From CAYLJJ01 sp964384025 (lineage in GTDB: Bacteria > Myxococcota_A > Bradymonadia > UBA7976 > UBA1532), in NCBI GenBank assembly GCA_964384025.1, contig CAYLJJ010000004.1:74864-138863 (forward strand): a DNA stretch of 64,000 bases, read 5' to 3'. The notes beneath the pieces were generated by a model, which searched no databases, was not told where the DNA came from, and was given only the letters and a program-made list of their open reading frames with translations. Made by a program: the position numbers and the translations under genes. Of this stretch, positions 23,978 to 33,393 are shown in pieces. How positions within the stretch are numbered: the stretch's first letter is position 1; every line of letters starts with the position of its first letter.

Positions 23978-24706
23978 TCAGGGCCTCTTAAGGCGCTTCT
24001 TGAGACGCCTTACAGAGTCACTGTGGATCTGGCTGATACGAGACTCTGTGCGCTCCAGCACCCGCCCGATCTCCTTAAAGTTCAAGCCCTCTTGATAGTA
24101 GAGCGCCATCACAAAGCGATTTCGCTCGGGGAGGGCCTCTAGAGCCTCAGCTAGAGAGCCTCTGAGTTCTCCCAAGAGGGTATGCGCGAAGGGATCTTCA
24201 GACTGCCCCCGCGCCAGCAACTCCCAGGTCTCCTCTCTGCTCTCTGCTGAGACCTGCCCCAAATCATCCAGGGTCAGAAACTGAGCCTGCTCTTTCTGAA
24301 GAAGCAAGCTCTCAACCTCCTTCTCACCCATCTCACAAGCTTCAGCCAGCTCTTTCTGTTTGGGCTCTCTTCCCAGGCGTTGCCGCAGCTCCTCGCGACA
24401 GGCGCTCACCCGCTTGGCTTTGATGCGCGTACCTCTGGAGAGGAAGTCATAGGAGCGCAGTTCATCCAACATCGCTCCCTTGATACGAAACTCAGCGAAG
24501 GTCTCAAAGGAGATACCTCGACCTGGATCAAAACGATCGATGGCATGAAGAAGACCGATGGTGCCTACAGAGATAAGGTCATCCAGCTCGACTGAAGAGG
24601 GCAGGCGGTGGAGCATACGATAAGCCACCCGCTGAACGAGGGGGGCATAGCGGCGGACCTGCTCATTGCGCGCTTGGCGACGGTAAGCTTGAATGCCACG
24701 GTTCAT
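23978..24706 (-). CDS. fliA: Flagellar sigma factor FliA (sigma-28)
   Basis: A 242-aa group 3 sigma factor. Region 2 has LVQRVAYRMLHRLPSSVELDDLISVGTIGLLHAIDRFDP and the flagellar-type FETFAEFRIKGAMLDELRSYDFLSR. Region 3 is RQRLGREPKQKELAEACE. Region 4 is LPERNRFVMALYYQEGLNFKEIGRVL with the ESRISQIHSDSVRRLKKRL helix. It should direct RNA polymerase to late flagellar promoters and is normally held by FlgM. It follows flhG by 2 bp and is the last gene of the flhF-flhG-fliA transcript. Confidence 0.93.
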   Translation of the reverse strand: MNRGIQAYRRQARNEQVRRYAPLVQRVAYRMLHRLPSSVELDDLISVGTIGLLHAIDRFDPGRGISFETFAEFRIKGAMLDELRSYDFLSRGTRIKAKRVSACREELRQRLGREPKQKELAEACEMGEKEVESLLLQKEQAQFLTLDDLGQVSAESREETWELLARGQSEDPFAHTLLGELRGSLAEALEALPERNRFVMALYYQEGLNFKEIGRVLERTESRISQIHSDSVRRLKKRLKRP

Positions 24707-24708
24707 CT

Positions 24709-25554
24709 CTACTTTGCTCCCAAAAGCCTCCTCCAGAAAAACTGGAGGTTTCCGCTGGGTCCTCGTCGTGGAGGACGCGCGGCCAGATCTTCGCTGATCT
24801 TAAGGATCGCTTGGCTGGCAGGGGCTTTAGGGAAAGCCTCAAGGATGAGCTGGCGCTTGATCACCGCCTGACTCATACGCTCATCTCGGGGGACAAATCC
24901 GAGGAAGTCGATAGAGATATCCAGGTACTGATCGGCGACCTCACTGAGACGACGATAAACCTGAATCGCCTGCCGTCGATGTCCAACCTGATTGACGATC
25001 AAAAGAAAACGTTTAACTCCATGATCTACGCTGAGGACCTTCATTGTGGCATAGGCGTCAGCGAAGGAGGTGGGCTCGGGGGTGGCAACGACGATCACCT
25101 CCTGGGCAGCAGAGTTAAAGAAGAGAACATTCTTTCCAATCCCCGCTCCTGTATCCAAGAGCAGCATATCAAAATGAGTCTGGAGTTGGTCCAGCCCAGA
25201 GAGGAGCTGAAGGACCTGTTCATCTCTCAGATGAGTCAAAGATTGAACGCCTGAAGCAGCGGGGAGGACCGTGACTCCTGGGGGGCCCTCTAAGAGGAGA
25301 CTCTCCAGGTCCAACTCTCCTGCGAAGAACTCTTTTAAACTGGCTGTTGGTCTTAAGCCCAAGAGGATATCGACATTGGCGAGGCCCATATCAGCATCGA
25401 TGAGCAGGACCGAGCGTCCAAGGCGACCAAATTGAAGGGCCATATTGCAGATGAGGTTGGTTTTACCAACCCCGCCCTTCCCGCTGGTGATGGAGAGGAT
25501 CTGCATAGGGCGTGTGCTCCCTGTGATCATTCGGAGTGTGGAGGCCTGATCCAA
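24709..25554 (-). CDS. flhG: MinD-like ATPase FlhG (YlxH)
   Basis: A 281-aa ParA/MinD-type ATPase. The deviant Walker A is SGKGGVGKTN at about residue 25, with LLIDADMGLANVDILLGL and LLLDTGAGI as the switch and Walker B regions. An N-terminal extension precedes the ATPase, as in FlhG. FlhG limits flagellar number by stimulating the GTPase FlhF at the pole. The start is taken as TTG at 25554, which has a GAGAGAGG/GAGG purine tract upstream; an ATG at 25530 has none. It sits between flhF and fliA. Confidence 0.92.
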   Translation of the reverse strand: MDQASTLRMITGSTRPMQILSITSGKGGVGKTNLICNMALQFGRLGRSVLLIDADMGLANVDILLGLRPTASLKEFFAGELDLESLLLEGPPGVTVLPAASGVQSLTHLRDEQVLQLLSGLDQLQTHFDMLLLDTGAGIGKNVLFFNSAAQEVIVVATPEPTSFADAYATMKVLSVDHGVKRFLLIVNQVGHRRQAIQVYRRLSEVADQYLDISIDFLGFVPRDERMSQAVIKRQLILEAFPKAPASQAILKISEDLAARPPRRGPSGNLQFFWRRLLGAK

Positions 25555-25632
25555 GTCCTCGCCTCTCTCTCAAAGATCGCTAAAGTATCCTCTTGATGGC
25601 CTAGAGAGCAATGATCTGAGGTTCTGATTTTC

Positions 25633-26826
25633 TCAAGAGGCCTGCGCCAGGGAGTAACGTTGCCTGAGCCCCTGAGCGATACGGAGAGCGAGGCGCTGAG
25701 GCTCCGCACGCTCGATATCCTCTGGGACCTTCTGACCATCGGTGATCCAGGCCAGAGGGCGGCCTGCACGGCGTCCCAAGCTGTGGATCGTCCCCGGCGC
25801 AGAGGTCTCATCCAACTTGGTAATGCAGAGGAGATCATAGCTCAACTCCTCGAAGGCTTCGAGGGCGCTAAAGAGATCCTGCTCGCGAGTGCTGGCGGCG
25901 AGGGTGAGGATCAACTCTCCACCCCAGCCCTTGGGGAAGAAGCGCCCCAAGACTTTAAGCTGTTCGCTGGCTTGGGGGCTCCGCCCTGCGCTGTCTACTA
26001 AGATGAGATCAAAGCGCTTCAAAGATTCCAGGATCTGGGGCAGCTCCTCTGGTCGTCGCGCTACTTTAAGAGGACACTCCAGGATCTCCGCATAGCGGCT
26101 GAGTTGCTCTACTGCGGCCATACGGAAGGTGTCCACGGTGACCAGAGCTACAGAGCGGCCTGAGAGCAGCTTGGCTCGCGCTGCAACCTTGGCGATGGTG
26201 GTGGTCTTCCCCACCCCCGTAGGACCCACAAAGGCGAGGCAACGCGCCCGTTCAAGATCTAAAGCGCAGTCAAGCTCTCGCTCTAGGAGCTGGGCCAGCC
26301 TTTGTTGAGTCGCGGGATCTTCAGGTCGCCGATCTCCCAGCTCCTCTGCGATCTCCCTCGCGTCGCTCAAACCCAAGCGCTGGAGAGCCTCTTGGAGAGG
26401 CGCAGAACGCTGTCCTAAAATCAGGGACTTAAGCGCCTCAAGGTGCTGTTCCAGGCCCGCGATGGTCTCTCGGAAGAGAGCCTCGCTGACATAGGCTCCT
26501 GAGGGAGCGTTGGACTTTTGGCAGGAGGGTGTCAACTCAGGCTGGCTTTGAGAGGGAGCTAAACTCTGCGCGAGAAAAGCAGCGCGCTCTGCAAAAGGGT
26601 TGAGCAGCGCCTCTCGTTCAGGATCTCCCTGGGGGTGGGATGGGCGTTTATAGCTCCTCCCAGGATTGCTCCTTGGGGCTGGATCAGAGGAGCGAGCTTG
26701 GATCTCCACATAGCGTTGGCCTCGATCTGTCCCTCTCTGAGTTCCTTCAATCACCGCTTCGGAGCCAAGCTCTGCCTTTAAGCGGGTAACCGCCTCCTGC
26801 ATCGTTCGCCCCCTAAAGCGCCTCAA
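25633..26826 (-). CDS. flhF: SRP-family GTPase FlhF
   Basis: A 397-aa protein. The N-terminal FlhF box is RTMQEAVTRLKAELGSEAVI. A variable basic linker (about 45-110) leads to an N domain and the SRP-type GTPase: P-loop GPTGVGKTTT (201-210), ALVTVDTFRMAAVEQL, ILVDSAGR (where SRP GTPases have DTAGR) and TKLDE. FlhF sets the site of flagellar assembly. The start is TTG at 26826 with GAGGAGGAG 5 bp upstream. It diverges from priA and leads the flhF-flhG-fliA unit. Confidence 0.92.
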   Translation of the reverse strand: MRRFRGRTMQEAVTRLKAELGSEAVIEGTQRGTDRGQRYVEIQARSSDPAPRSNPGRSYKRPSHPQGDPEREALLNPFAERAAFLAQSLAPSQSQPELTPSCQKSNAPSGAYVSEALFRETIAGLEQHLEALKSLILGQRSAPLQEALQRLGLSDAREIAEELGDRRPEDPATQQRLAQLLERELDCALDLERARCLAFVGPTGVGKTTTIAKVAARAKLLSGRSVALVTVDTFRMAAVEQLSRYAEILECPLKVARRPEELPQILESLKRFDLILVDSAGRSPQASEQLKVLGRFFPKGWGGELILTLAASTREQDLFSALEAFEELSYDLLCITKLDETSAPGTIHSLGRRAGRPLAWITDGQKVPEDIERAEPQRLALRIAQGLRQRYSLAQAS

Positions 26827-26952
26827 AAGCTCCTCCTCAGATTGATGTTTCGACGCTCAAAGCAAGGGCTGTTCCCCGTCTGTTCAAGGGGGCTACACAT
26901 TCTTCTCAAATTCATCGACACTGTCGGAGCCCAGAGGAACTTTGGGGGAGGC

Positions 26953-29355
26953 GTGGAGAAGAAACTCACGGTCGAGATCGCAGTTCCGGTGCCCCTCCGC
27001 CGTCTCTTTCACTATCAGATCTCTCCAGATCAATTAGAGCAGGCACAGCCGGGAGCCCGCGCCTTGGTGCCCTTCCGAAGGCGTAAGATGATGGGTTATA
27101 TCCTGAGCTGTGGGACTCCAGCACCCGAGGGGATTAAGCTGGCTCGAGTCTTAGAGTTCCCCGACGAGCTGCCCACCTTCACCCCCGCCCTACTCAGACT
27201 CCTTAAGTGGATGTCGAGCTATTATCTGGCGCCGATAGGCGAGCTGATGAAGGCTGCCCATCCCCCGGGTACAAACCCCAAGGGGATCTGGATCTTAGAG
27301 CTGACTGAGGCGGGCCATCAAGCTGAGACAGATGAACCCACTCGCGTCTGCCTCGAGCAGCTGCGGGGGGGACCACAGCCCTTGGAGAATCTGGAGTTTC
27401 GCCCCGCTGACAGCCACCTCCGCCGCTGGGTAGAAGCGGGCTGGGTGATCAAGCGTCAGAAGCTGCTCGCGCCCAGCATAGAGGTGCGTAAGGAGCGCTG
27501 TTATCGTGCCCTCTTGCCTCCCCCCGATGCTCCCCGGGGCCCAGGAGGGCGCCCTCTTCGCCGCGATGAGATCCACGCTTGGATGATCGGACAAGGGCAG
27601 GTCTCCGCTGCGCTGCTGAGGGCGGAGTTTAAGAACAGTCGCACGCACCTTAAGCGCCTAATTGAGGAGGGCAGCATCGCCGAGGAGCAGGTGGAGGTGA
27701 TCCGAGATCCCTTCTTTGGCGCCTCGGTCCCCAAGGACACCCCTCTTGTGCTGACTCAAGCCCAAAAGCGAGCGGTCCAGAGCATCAACAGCTGCTCAGG
27801 CTTCCAGGGCTTCCTCCTTCATGGGATCACCGGCAGCGGTAAGACAGAGGTCTACCTCAGGGTGATCCAGACGATGCTCACCAAGGGAAAAGGTGCTCTG
27901 GTGTTGGTGCCGGAGATCGCCCTGACCCCTCAACTCGTGCGGCGCTTTCGGGCGCGCCTGGGAGACTCCATCGCTGTGCTCCACAGCGGCCTTTCTCAGG
28001 GGGCTCGCTTTGATCAATGGCGTCGCCTCCGTCGGGGAGAGCTACAGATCTTGATTGGGGCACGCTCAGGAATCTTCGCTCCGGTCAAGGAGCTGGGGCT
28101 GATCATCGTCGATGAGGAGCATGATCCCTCCTTTAAGCAGACCGAGGGGGTTCGCTACCACGGTCGCGATATGGCCCTGATGCGGGGTCTGATGGAGGGC
28201 GCGGTGGTAGTGCTGGGCTCAGCAACCCCCTCTCTGGAGAGCCTACACAATGTTCGACAGAAGAAGCTCCAACTCCTCAGCTTGAGTGAGCGACCTACGG
28301 GGAGCGCTCTCCCCAACGTCGAGATGGTGGATCTCAAGAAATATCGCCCCCCCAAGGATGCCTCTGCGCTCTCTGTTCCCCTGCGAGATGCCTTGGCTCT
28401 GGTGCTCGCGCGTAAGGAGCAGGCGATCCTCTTTCTGAATCGCCGAGGCTTCTCCAATGTGGTGCTCTGTATGGGCTGTGGTGAGGTGATCCAGTGTGAC
28501 AGCTGCGCCATCTCTATGACTTGGCACCAGCGTCAGCAGCTCCTGGTTTGTCACTACTGTGATGCTCAACGCTCCCTACCCCAGCGCTGCCCCCATTGCG
28601 GCTCTACCAGCCTTCAGCTCCCAGGACAGGGCACCGAACGGGTTGAGGATGATCTCCAGAAGCTATACCCGGGGGCTCGTATCGCGCGCATGGATCGAGA
28701 CACCGCCACGGGCCACAAGCTGGAGGGGATCCTGTCGCGTATGCGTACAGGCAAGATCGATATCCTCGTTGGCACCCAGATGGTCACCAAGGGTCACGAT
28801 TTCCCACAGGTCACCCTGGTGGGCATTTTAGCGGCGGACAACAGCCTCAAGTTCCCCGATTTTCGCTCAGCGGAGCGCACCTTTCAGCTCCTCACCCAAG
28901 TAGCAGGGCGGGCGGGGCGTGGAGATCGCCCAGGGCGGGTCCTAGTGCAGACCTGGGATCCAGAGCATTTTGCACTTCAAGCAGTCTTGGGGCATGACTT
29001 CGCCGCCTTCTCGACCGAGGAGCTGAGCCGTCGTCGCCTCTTGGGTTATCCCCCCTACCGCTACGCTCTGCACTTTCGTATGGATGGTGTTCAGCCCAAG
29101 GAGGTGGTGGCCCTGGCGCTGCGGGTTGAGCGCTGCCTCCTTCTGGAGAGAGCGGGTCAGGACGATGGGGTAGAGGTCAAGGGTCCCGCTCCCGCCCCCA
29201 TTGAGCGTATCCGAGGCCGCAGCCGCTGGGCCTTGCTTTTGTTGGGGGAGGAGCGCGGGCGCCTCCACGAGTTGGCTGAAGCGGTGCTCAGAGATGTGGA
29301 GCCTGGCCAGGGGCTTCGGCTCATCGTCGATGTGGATCCCCATGACTTTCTCTGA
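26953..29355 (+). CDS. priA: Primosomal replication-restart helicase PriA
   Basis: About 800 aa. The N-terminal DNA-binding domain begins EKKLTVEIAVPVPLRRLFHY. The helicase core has Walker A GITGSGKT (291-298) and Walker B DEEH (387-390). A zinc module contains eight Cys arranged CMGCGEVIQCDSC, CHYC and CPHC. The C-terminal half has QVAGRAGRGDRPG. PriA reloads the replisome at broken forks. The frame is open from 26842 (TTG/ATG), but family alignment favours the GTG at 26953, though GGGGGAGG there is unusually close to it. The 3' end overlaps a kinase gene by 14 bp. Confidence 0.94.
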   Translation: MEKKLTVEIAVPVPLRRLFHYQISPDQLEQAQPGARALVPFRRRKMMGYILSCGTPAPEGIKLARVLEFPDELPTFTPALLRLLKWMSSYYLAPIGELMKAAHPPGTNPKGIWILELTEAGHQAETDEPTRVCLEQLRGGPQPLENLEFRPADSHLRRWVEAGWVIKRQKLLAPSIEVRKERCYRALLPPPDAPRGPGGRPLRRDEIHAWMIGQGQVSAALLRAEFKNSRTHLKRLIEEGSIAEEQVEVIRDPFFGASVPKDTPLVLTQAQKRAVQSINSCSGFQGFLLHGITGSGKTEVYLRVIQTMLTKGKGALVLVPEIALTPQLVRRFRARLGDSIAVLHSGLSQGARFDQWRRLRRGELQILIGARSGIFAPVKELGLIIVDEEHDPSFKQTEGVRYHGRDMALMRGLMEGAVVVLGSATPSLESLHNVRQKKLQLLSLSERPTGSALPNVEMVDLKKYRPPKDASALSVPLRDALALVLARKEQAILFLNRRGFSNVVLCMGCGEVIQCDSCAISMTWHQRQQLLVCHYCDAQRSLPQRCPHCGSTSLQLPGQGTERVEDDLQKLYPGARIARMDRDTATGHKLEGILSRMRTGKIDILVGTQMVTKGHDFPQVTLVGILAADNSLKFPDFRSAERTFQLLTQVAGRAGRGDRPGRVLVQTWDPEHFALQAVLGHDFAAFSTEELSRRRLLGYPPYRYALHFRMDGVQPKEVVALALRVERCLLLERAGQDDGVEVKGPAPAPIERIRGRSRWALLLLGEERGRLHELAEAVLRDVEPGQGLRLIVDVDPHDFL

Positions 29356-31144
29356 GGAGAGCGGGACGAGAGCGCCTCGTCACCAAGGAGAGCTGATCGA
29401 TGGGCGCTACCGCATTGAATCGGTCTTAGGCTCTGGAGGGATGGCCTGGGTTTATGCTGCTCAGGATCTCCATCTGGATCGTCGTGTTGCTCTTAAGCAG
29501 CTGCGCCCTCAGATGGCCAGCATGTCGGCGCGCTTTGAGCGTGAGGCTCGAGCTGCTGGTGCCCTTCAACATCCAGCGGTGGTCAAGGTCTTCGGGCATG
29601 GGCAGGTCGATGAGGGCGCCTATATCGTCTTTGAGTTCGCCAGAGGGGAGACCCTCATGAAGCTACTGGAGCGCAGCGGGCCGATGTCACCTCAGCGCAT
29701 CGCTCATCTATTGCGCCCGGTAGTGGGCGCACTGGCTGAAGCTCATCAGGCGGGGGTAGTGCATCGAGATCTCAAGCCAGAGAACTTGATTATGCAGCGG
29801 GGCGCGGGCCTGGATGAACATCTACGCCTCCTCGACTTTGGGATCGCCGCTGTAGCTGACGCCGAGGAGCGCCTCACCTTGGAGGGAGAGATCTTTGGTA
29901 CCCCCTCTTTTATGGCTCCAGAGCAGGCTCTGGGGGCTTCCAGTGATGCTCGTGTAGATGTCTGGGCGATGGGGGTGGTGATCTATCAGATGCTCACCGG
30001 CCAGCTGCCTTTTCAGGGGGCTCATATTGCTGCGATCCTCTTTAAGATCGTTAATGAGCCGCTCCCTCCTCTGCCCTCTGATCTCGACCCTCGCTTTGCT
30101 CAACTCCTCAGCTCCTGCCTAGAGAAGAAACCAGAGCGGCGTCTTCAAGATGCGGGGGCCCTGCTGCGCAGCCTGGAGTCCTTTGTCGCTCCCACGGCGA
30201 CGGTGATCGAGGGACAGCAGCAAATCAAGCCAGAAGAGGAGCCCTCAACCAAGCTCCCAAAGAGCTTCAACCCGCGCTGGGCTCTGCTGCTCTCCTTGGG
30301 GGCTGGGGCGGGGCTCCTCCTTGGCTTCCTGCTGCTCCTACTTCTCCAACCCAAATCAGGAGCCAAGCCTGAATTTCAAGCGGTCCTCCAACCAGAGCCC
30401 AACCCTCAGTCTGACAGCCCCCAGCTTGATGGTGAGCTTCAACCCAAGGCTGACCTCCAAGCGAAGAGTGGCTTCAGCCCAGAGCCCCTCCCTCAACGGG
30501 ATGCCAGCCTCCCACCAACACCCCTGCCCAATCCTCTGGCGCGAGGGGAGGCGTTGTTACAGATTCAGGATACAGAGGCAGCCTTAGCTTGGCTCTCCCA
30601 ACATCCGGAATTGGGAACTCTCCCTGCTCGAGCGCGGCTCAAGGGCCTGTGCCTGCTTCAGAGAGGCTCACGCCCTGAAGGGCTCAAGCTACTGAGCGCT
30701 GCGCTTAAAGCAGCGCCTCAATTTAAAGAAGATCCCCTGATCAGCAAGGCGCTCCTTGAGGCGCTCCCCCATAAAGATGCTGAGGCGGCGATTGATCTCC
30801 TGGGTGGCCCCCTCTTTAGCGTTGAACTTGAAGCGAAACTTCAGGAGCTGAGCAACCACGCCAAAAACCGCGCTCGTTGGCGAGCGGTTGAGGTGATTGA
30901 GAAGGGGGGAGGAGATCTTCACCGAGCGAAGGTCTCTGCCTATATGAGAAACCTGCGCTCTGATACCTGTGCTACCCGGAGGCGGGCCGCTCAGCAGCTG
31001 GGCAAGCTGAGAGATCCAAGAGCCCTCCCCGCTTTGAGGAGAATGGAGCAGAGGGCGGGGCCTTTCGATGGCCTCTGTATGAAGAGCGCGGGGGAGAGCG
31101 CCATCTACAAGCTGAAAAAGCTCAAGAAGCAGGCTGAGCAATAA
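29342..31144 (+). CDS. Transmembrane Ser/Thr protein kinase with C-terminal TPR/HEAT-like region
   Basis: About 600 aa. All kinase landmarks are intact: LGSGGMAWVY (29-38), Lys52, HRDLKPEN (141-148), DFG (165-167) and MAPE (191-194). A membrane segment lies at 314-336. The outer part is a Pro/Gln-rich linker, TPR-like helices and a final HEAT-like motif (RRRAAQQLGKLRDPRALPAL). The frame is open further upstream inside priA, but the ATG at 29342, overlapping the last 14 bp of priA, is the natural start because the kinase domain begins shortly after. Coupling to priA is probably a matter of genome compactness rather than function. Confidence 0.92.
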   Translation: MTFSEESGTRAPRHQGELIDGRYRIESVLGSGGMAWVYAAQDLHLDRRVALKQLRPQMASMSARFEREARAAGALQHPAVVKVFGHGQVDEGAYIVFEFARGETLMKLLERSGPMSPQRIAHLLRPVVGALAEAHQAGVVHRDLKPENLIMQRGAGLDEHLRLLDFGIAAVADAEERLTLEGEIFGTPSFMAPEQALGASSDARVDVWAMGVVIYQMLTGQLPFQGAHIAAILFKIVNEPLPPLPSDLDPRFAQLLSSCLEKKPERRLQDAGALLRSLESFVAPTATVIEGQQQIKPEEEPSTKLPKSFNPRWALLLSLGAGAGLLLGFLLLLLLQPKSGAKPEFQAVLQPEPNPQSDSPQLDGELQPKADLQAKSGFSPEPLPQRDASLPPTPLPNPLARGEALLQIQDTEAALAWLSQHPELGTLPARARLKGLCLLQRGSRPEGLKLLSAALKAAPQFKEDPLISKALLEALPHKDAEAAIDLLGGPLFSVELEAKLQELSNHAKNRARWRAVEVIEKGGGDLHRAKVSAYMRNLRSDTCATRRRAAQQLGKLRDPRALPALRRMEQRAGPFDGLCMKSAGESAIYKLKKLKKQAEQ

Positions 31145-31206
31145 ACCTTGATTGGTGAAGCTGGTTGGCTGCAGCTGAGCCCAGCTCCAGCACCGCTGGA
31201 TTGGTT

Positions 31207-31608
31207 CTAATATAGCCCTGTACCTCCATAACCAGCGCTCTCCTCTTCATCTGTCTCTTTATTGAGGAACCAGACGTTGCCTTTCCGCTCCCAGAGCTGG
31301 ATCATATATCGACGCTGGACGCTCAGCGAGCGAGGATGATACCAGGCGATGCTGATCCGCAGCTGGGCGTGTTCATCATCGATCGCTTTGATCTGAAGGA
31401 TCTCAAGCTCAGTGAAGCGCCGCTCCCTCTCTTGACGTCCGCGCCACTCCTCGCGGAAGGCTCCCGCGACATGTTGAAGCGCCTCCGCCTCCAGACCCCA
31501 ACGCAGGGCGCGTAGATAACCTCGGGCAGACTCTCGGATATCCTCACGGGGACGGGGAGGAGCACCACAGGCGATCAGAAGAAGCAATAGAGCAAAGAGC
31601 TGTCTCAT
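31207..31608 (-). CDS. Small lipoprotein
   Basis: A 133-aa protein with a signal peptide and lipobox (LLLLLIAC, Cys14). A single mixed alpha/beta domain follows (SARGYLRALRWGLEAEALQ, then strands LEILQIKAID and LRISIAWYHP). The pattern resembles small NTF2-like or lumazine-like accessory domains, but I cannot place it. Its start overlaps the flippase stop by ATGA. Association with polysaccharide export is inferred from that coupling only. Confidence 0.7.
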   Translation of the reverse strand: MRQLFALLLLLIACGAPPRPREDIRESARGYLRALRWGLEAEALQHVAGAFREEWRGRQERERRFTELEILQIKAIDDEHAQLRISIAWYHPRSLSVQRRYMIQLWERKGNVWFLNKETDEEESAGYGGTGLY

Positions 31609-33104
31609 CCTCCCCTCCTGAGGATTTTCATCAAGCGGGCCTTGTCCTCAGCCCCAAATTCTCGGGTGATGATCAGCCCCAGGAGGAAGCAGAGCCCCAC
31701 CCCTACCGCCAAGCTCAAGGAGAGGAGCTGCCCAGTAGGAGGGATCTGCCGTCCGATGAGCACCAACGCGCTCCCCAAGAGGCTGATTCGTAGCGCGGTC
31801 AGGAGAGGCACAGGGGGACCAAAACGCTGCCAGAGGAGAGCAGCTCCCAAAAAGAGGCCCCCAGCGAAGGCCAATAGGGTCGCCAAGCCCACCCGCAAAA
31901 GCAGGGCGCTGGGATCGGCAGCGCCAGGTAACATCAGAGTATAGAGCAGGGCGGCGAGGCCCACGGTGAGCAGCCCTACCCAGAGCGCAGCACCGGCGCG
32001 GCCAGCCGACATCAGCAGGGTGTTGATCACGTTAAAGAGGCTAAAGAGGAAGTAGGCGGGCGCCAACCAAGCGAGGGCGAGGCTGGCTTGAGCAAACTGG
32101 GCGGGGAGTAGACCCACCACCGCTTGAGGGACCGCTGCCAGTACCACCGATGCTCCTCCTGCCAAGATCATGGTGTAACGCAGAGTCTGGCGAATATAGA
32201 GCCGTGTGCGCTCTCGATCCTGAGAGAAACTGGCCTCGCTGACCATCGGAAAGACCACAAAGGTGATCGCGATGGTGGCCTGCCAGGGGATGCGGCTGAT
32301 GTTTAGGGCCAAACCGTAGACCCCCAAGAGGGCGTCAGGCTCCACGCCCACCCAGGCAGAAGCCCCGCTCGCCACGAGGGCTTGGATCGCAGGCTTGAGC
32401 ATCAACACATCCAACTTGAAGATCAGATTAAAGGTGAGGGCATAGAGCATCACCTTGGCGGCGAAACTGTAAAAATCTGGAGCTTGAGGACCAGGCTGCT
32501 GCCCTCGGCTGACTCGCCAAGTGGCCAGGAGCATGATGATCAAGGCCGCTAAGGCGAAGCCAGAGAAGGCCCCCACGACTCCCAGGCCTAGAAAAGCGAA
32601 GCCCAGGATCAGGGTCACCTTCATGCTGCTGAAGCCGATATCGTAGAGGGCTTGTCGGAAGAAGAGCTTCTGCCCGTTTAAGGTGCCGATATAGACGGTG
32701 TAGAGGCCATAACTGAAGAGGATCACTCCAGCAGCGCGGTAGCCATTGACCAGCTGAGGGTTGGCGCGAGCTTCAGCGATCCAGGGAGCCCCCAAGATGA
32801 ATCCCCCCCCGATCAAGGCACCCAATACCCACATAAAGCGATAAGCCTGCCTCATCACCCCCTGTGCCTCATGAGGGTGCTCAGCGACAAACTTGGAGAC
32901 CGACTGCATCACCCCCGTAATCATCACCATGCTGAAGATGCTGAGGGTGTTGTTGAGGTCGATATATTGACCGTAGAGGCTATCCCCGAAGATATAGGGG
33001 AGCCCAAAGTTGATCAGGGCCCCCCCCAGCATAAACCAAAGCTTAGCGGCGGTGATCACCAGGAAGCCTCTGCCCGCAGTAGCGGCTGTATTCTCTTTGC
33101 TCAT
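31605..33104 (-). CDS. Polysaccharide flippase (Wzx/MATE-like)
   Basis: A 499-aa protein with 12 to 14 predicted membrane helices. It has the N-terminal pattern of oligosaccharide flippases (GFLVITAAKLWFMLGGALIN, LYGQYIDLNN, QSVSKFVAEH). It probably moves a lipid-linked sugar repeat across the inner membrane for surface polysaccharide assembly. No polymerase or ligase is adjacent, though a glycosyltransferase lies at 14.3 kb. The ATG at 33104 starts the unit; a lipoprotein gene overlaps its end. Confidence 0.85.
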   Translation of the reverse strand: MSKENTAATAGRGFLVITAAKLWFMLGGALINFGLPYIFGDSLYGQYIDLNNTLSIFSMVMITGVMQSVSKFVAEHPHEAQGVMRQAYRFMWVLGALIGGGFILGAPWIAEARANPQLVNGYRAAGVILFSYGLYTVYIGTLNGQKLFFRQALYDIGFSSMKVTLILGFAFLGLGVVGAFSGFALAALIIMLLATWRVSRGQQPGPQAPDFYSFAAKVMLYALTFNLIFKLDVLMLKPAIQALVASGASAWVGVEPDALLGVYGLALNISRIPWQATIAITFVVFPMVSEASFSQDRERTRLYIRQTLRYTMILAGGASVVLAAVPQAVVGLLPAQFAQASLALAWLAPAYFLFSLFNVINTLLMSAGRAGAALWVGLLTVGLAALLYTLMLPGAADPSALLLRVGLATLLAFAGGLFLGAALLWQRFGPPVPLLTALRISLLGSALVLIGRQIPPTGQLLSLSLAVGVGLCFLLGLIITREFGAEDKARLMKILRRGG

Positions 33105-33393
33105 GGCGGGGGAGAGTATAGGGAGGAGGCTTTAAGATGGAAGGGCTAGGCGTCAGCCACTCTACAAGCTTCAACAAGCACGTGGGCTATTGGGGCTGCT
33201 GGTCGCTTGGTTAAAATCGGGGGTATATTCAGGGCGACGGCAGCGATGGCTCCGTCGATGTTCATTGCAAGCAGGAGAAGAGGCGCAGGCTTTTAGACGC
33301 TCTCACCTCTTGTCTGTGATGCTCTGAATAGGATCGGTGTCTTCTCGTCGCGGGAGGCCGACGCAAACGAAAGATGACGAAGAGGGTTAAGAA

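Noticed and set aside
31155..31195. AGCTGG/CCAGCT inverted repeat between convergent genes
   Set aside because: The arms are short and there is no T tract; it is not distinguishable from chance.
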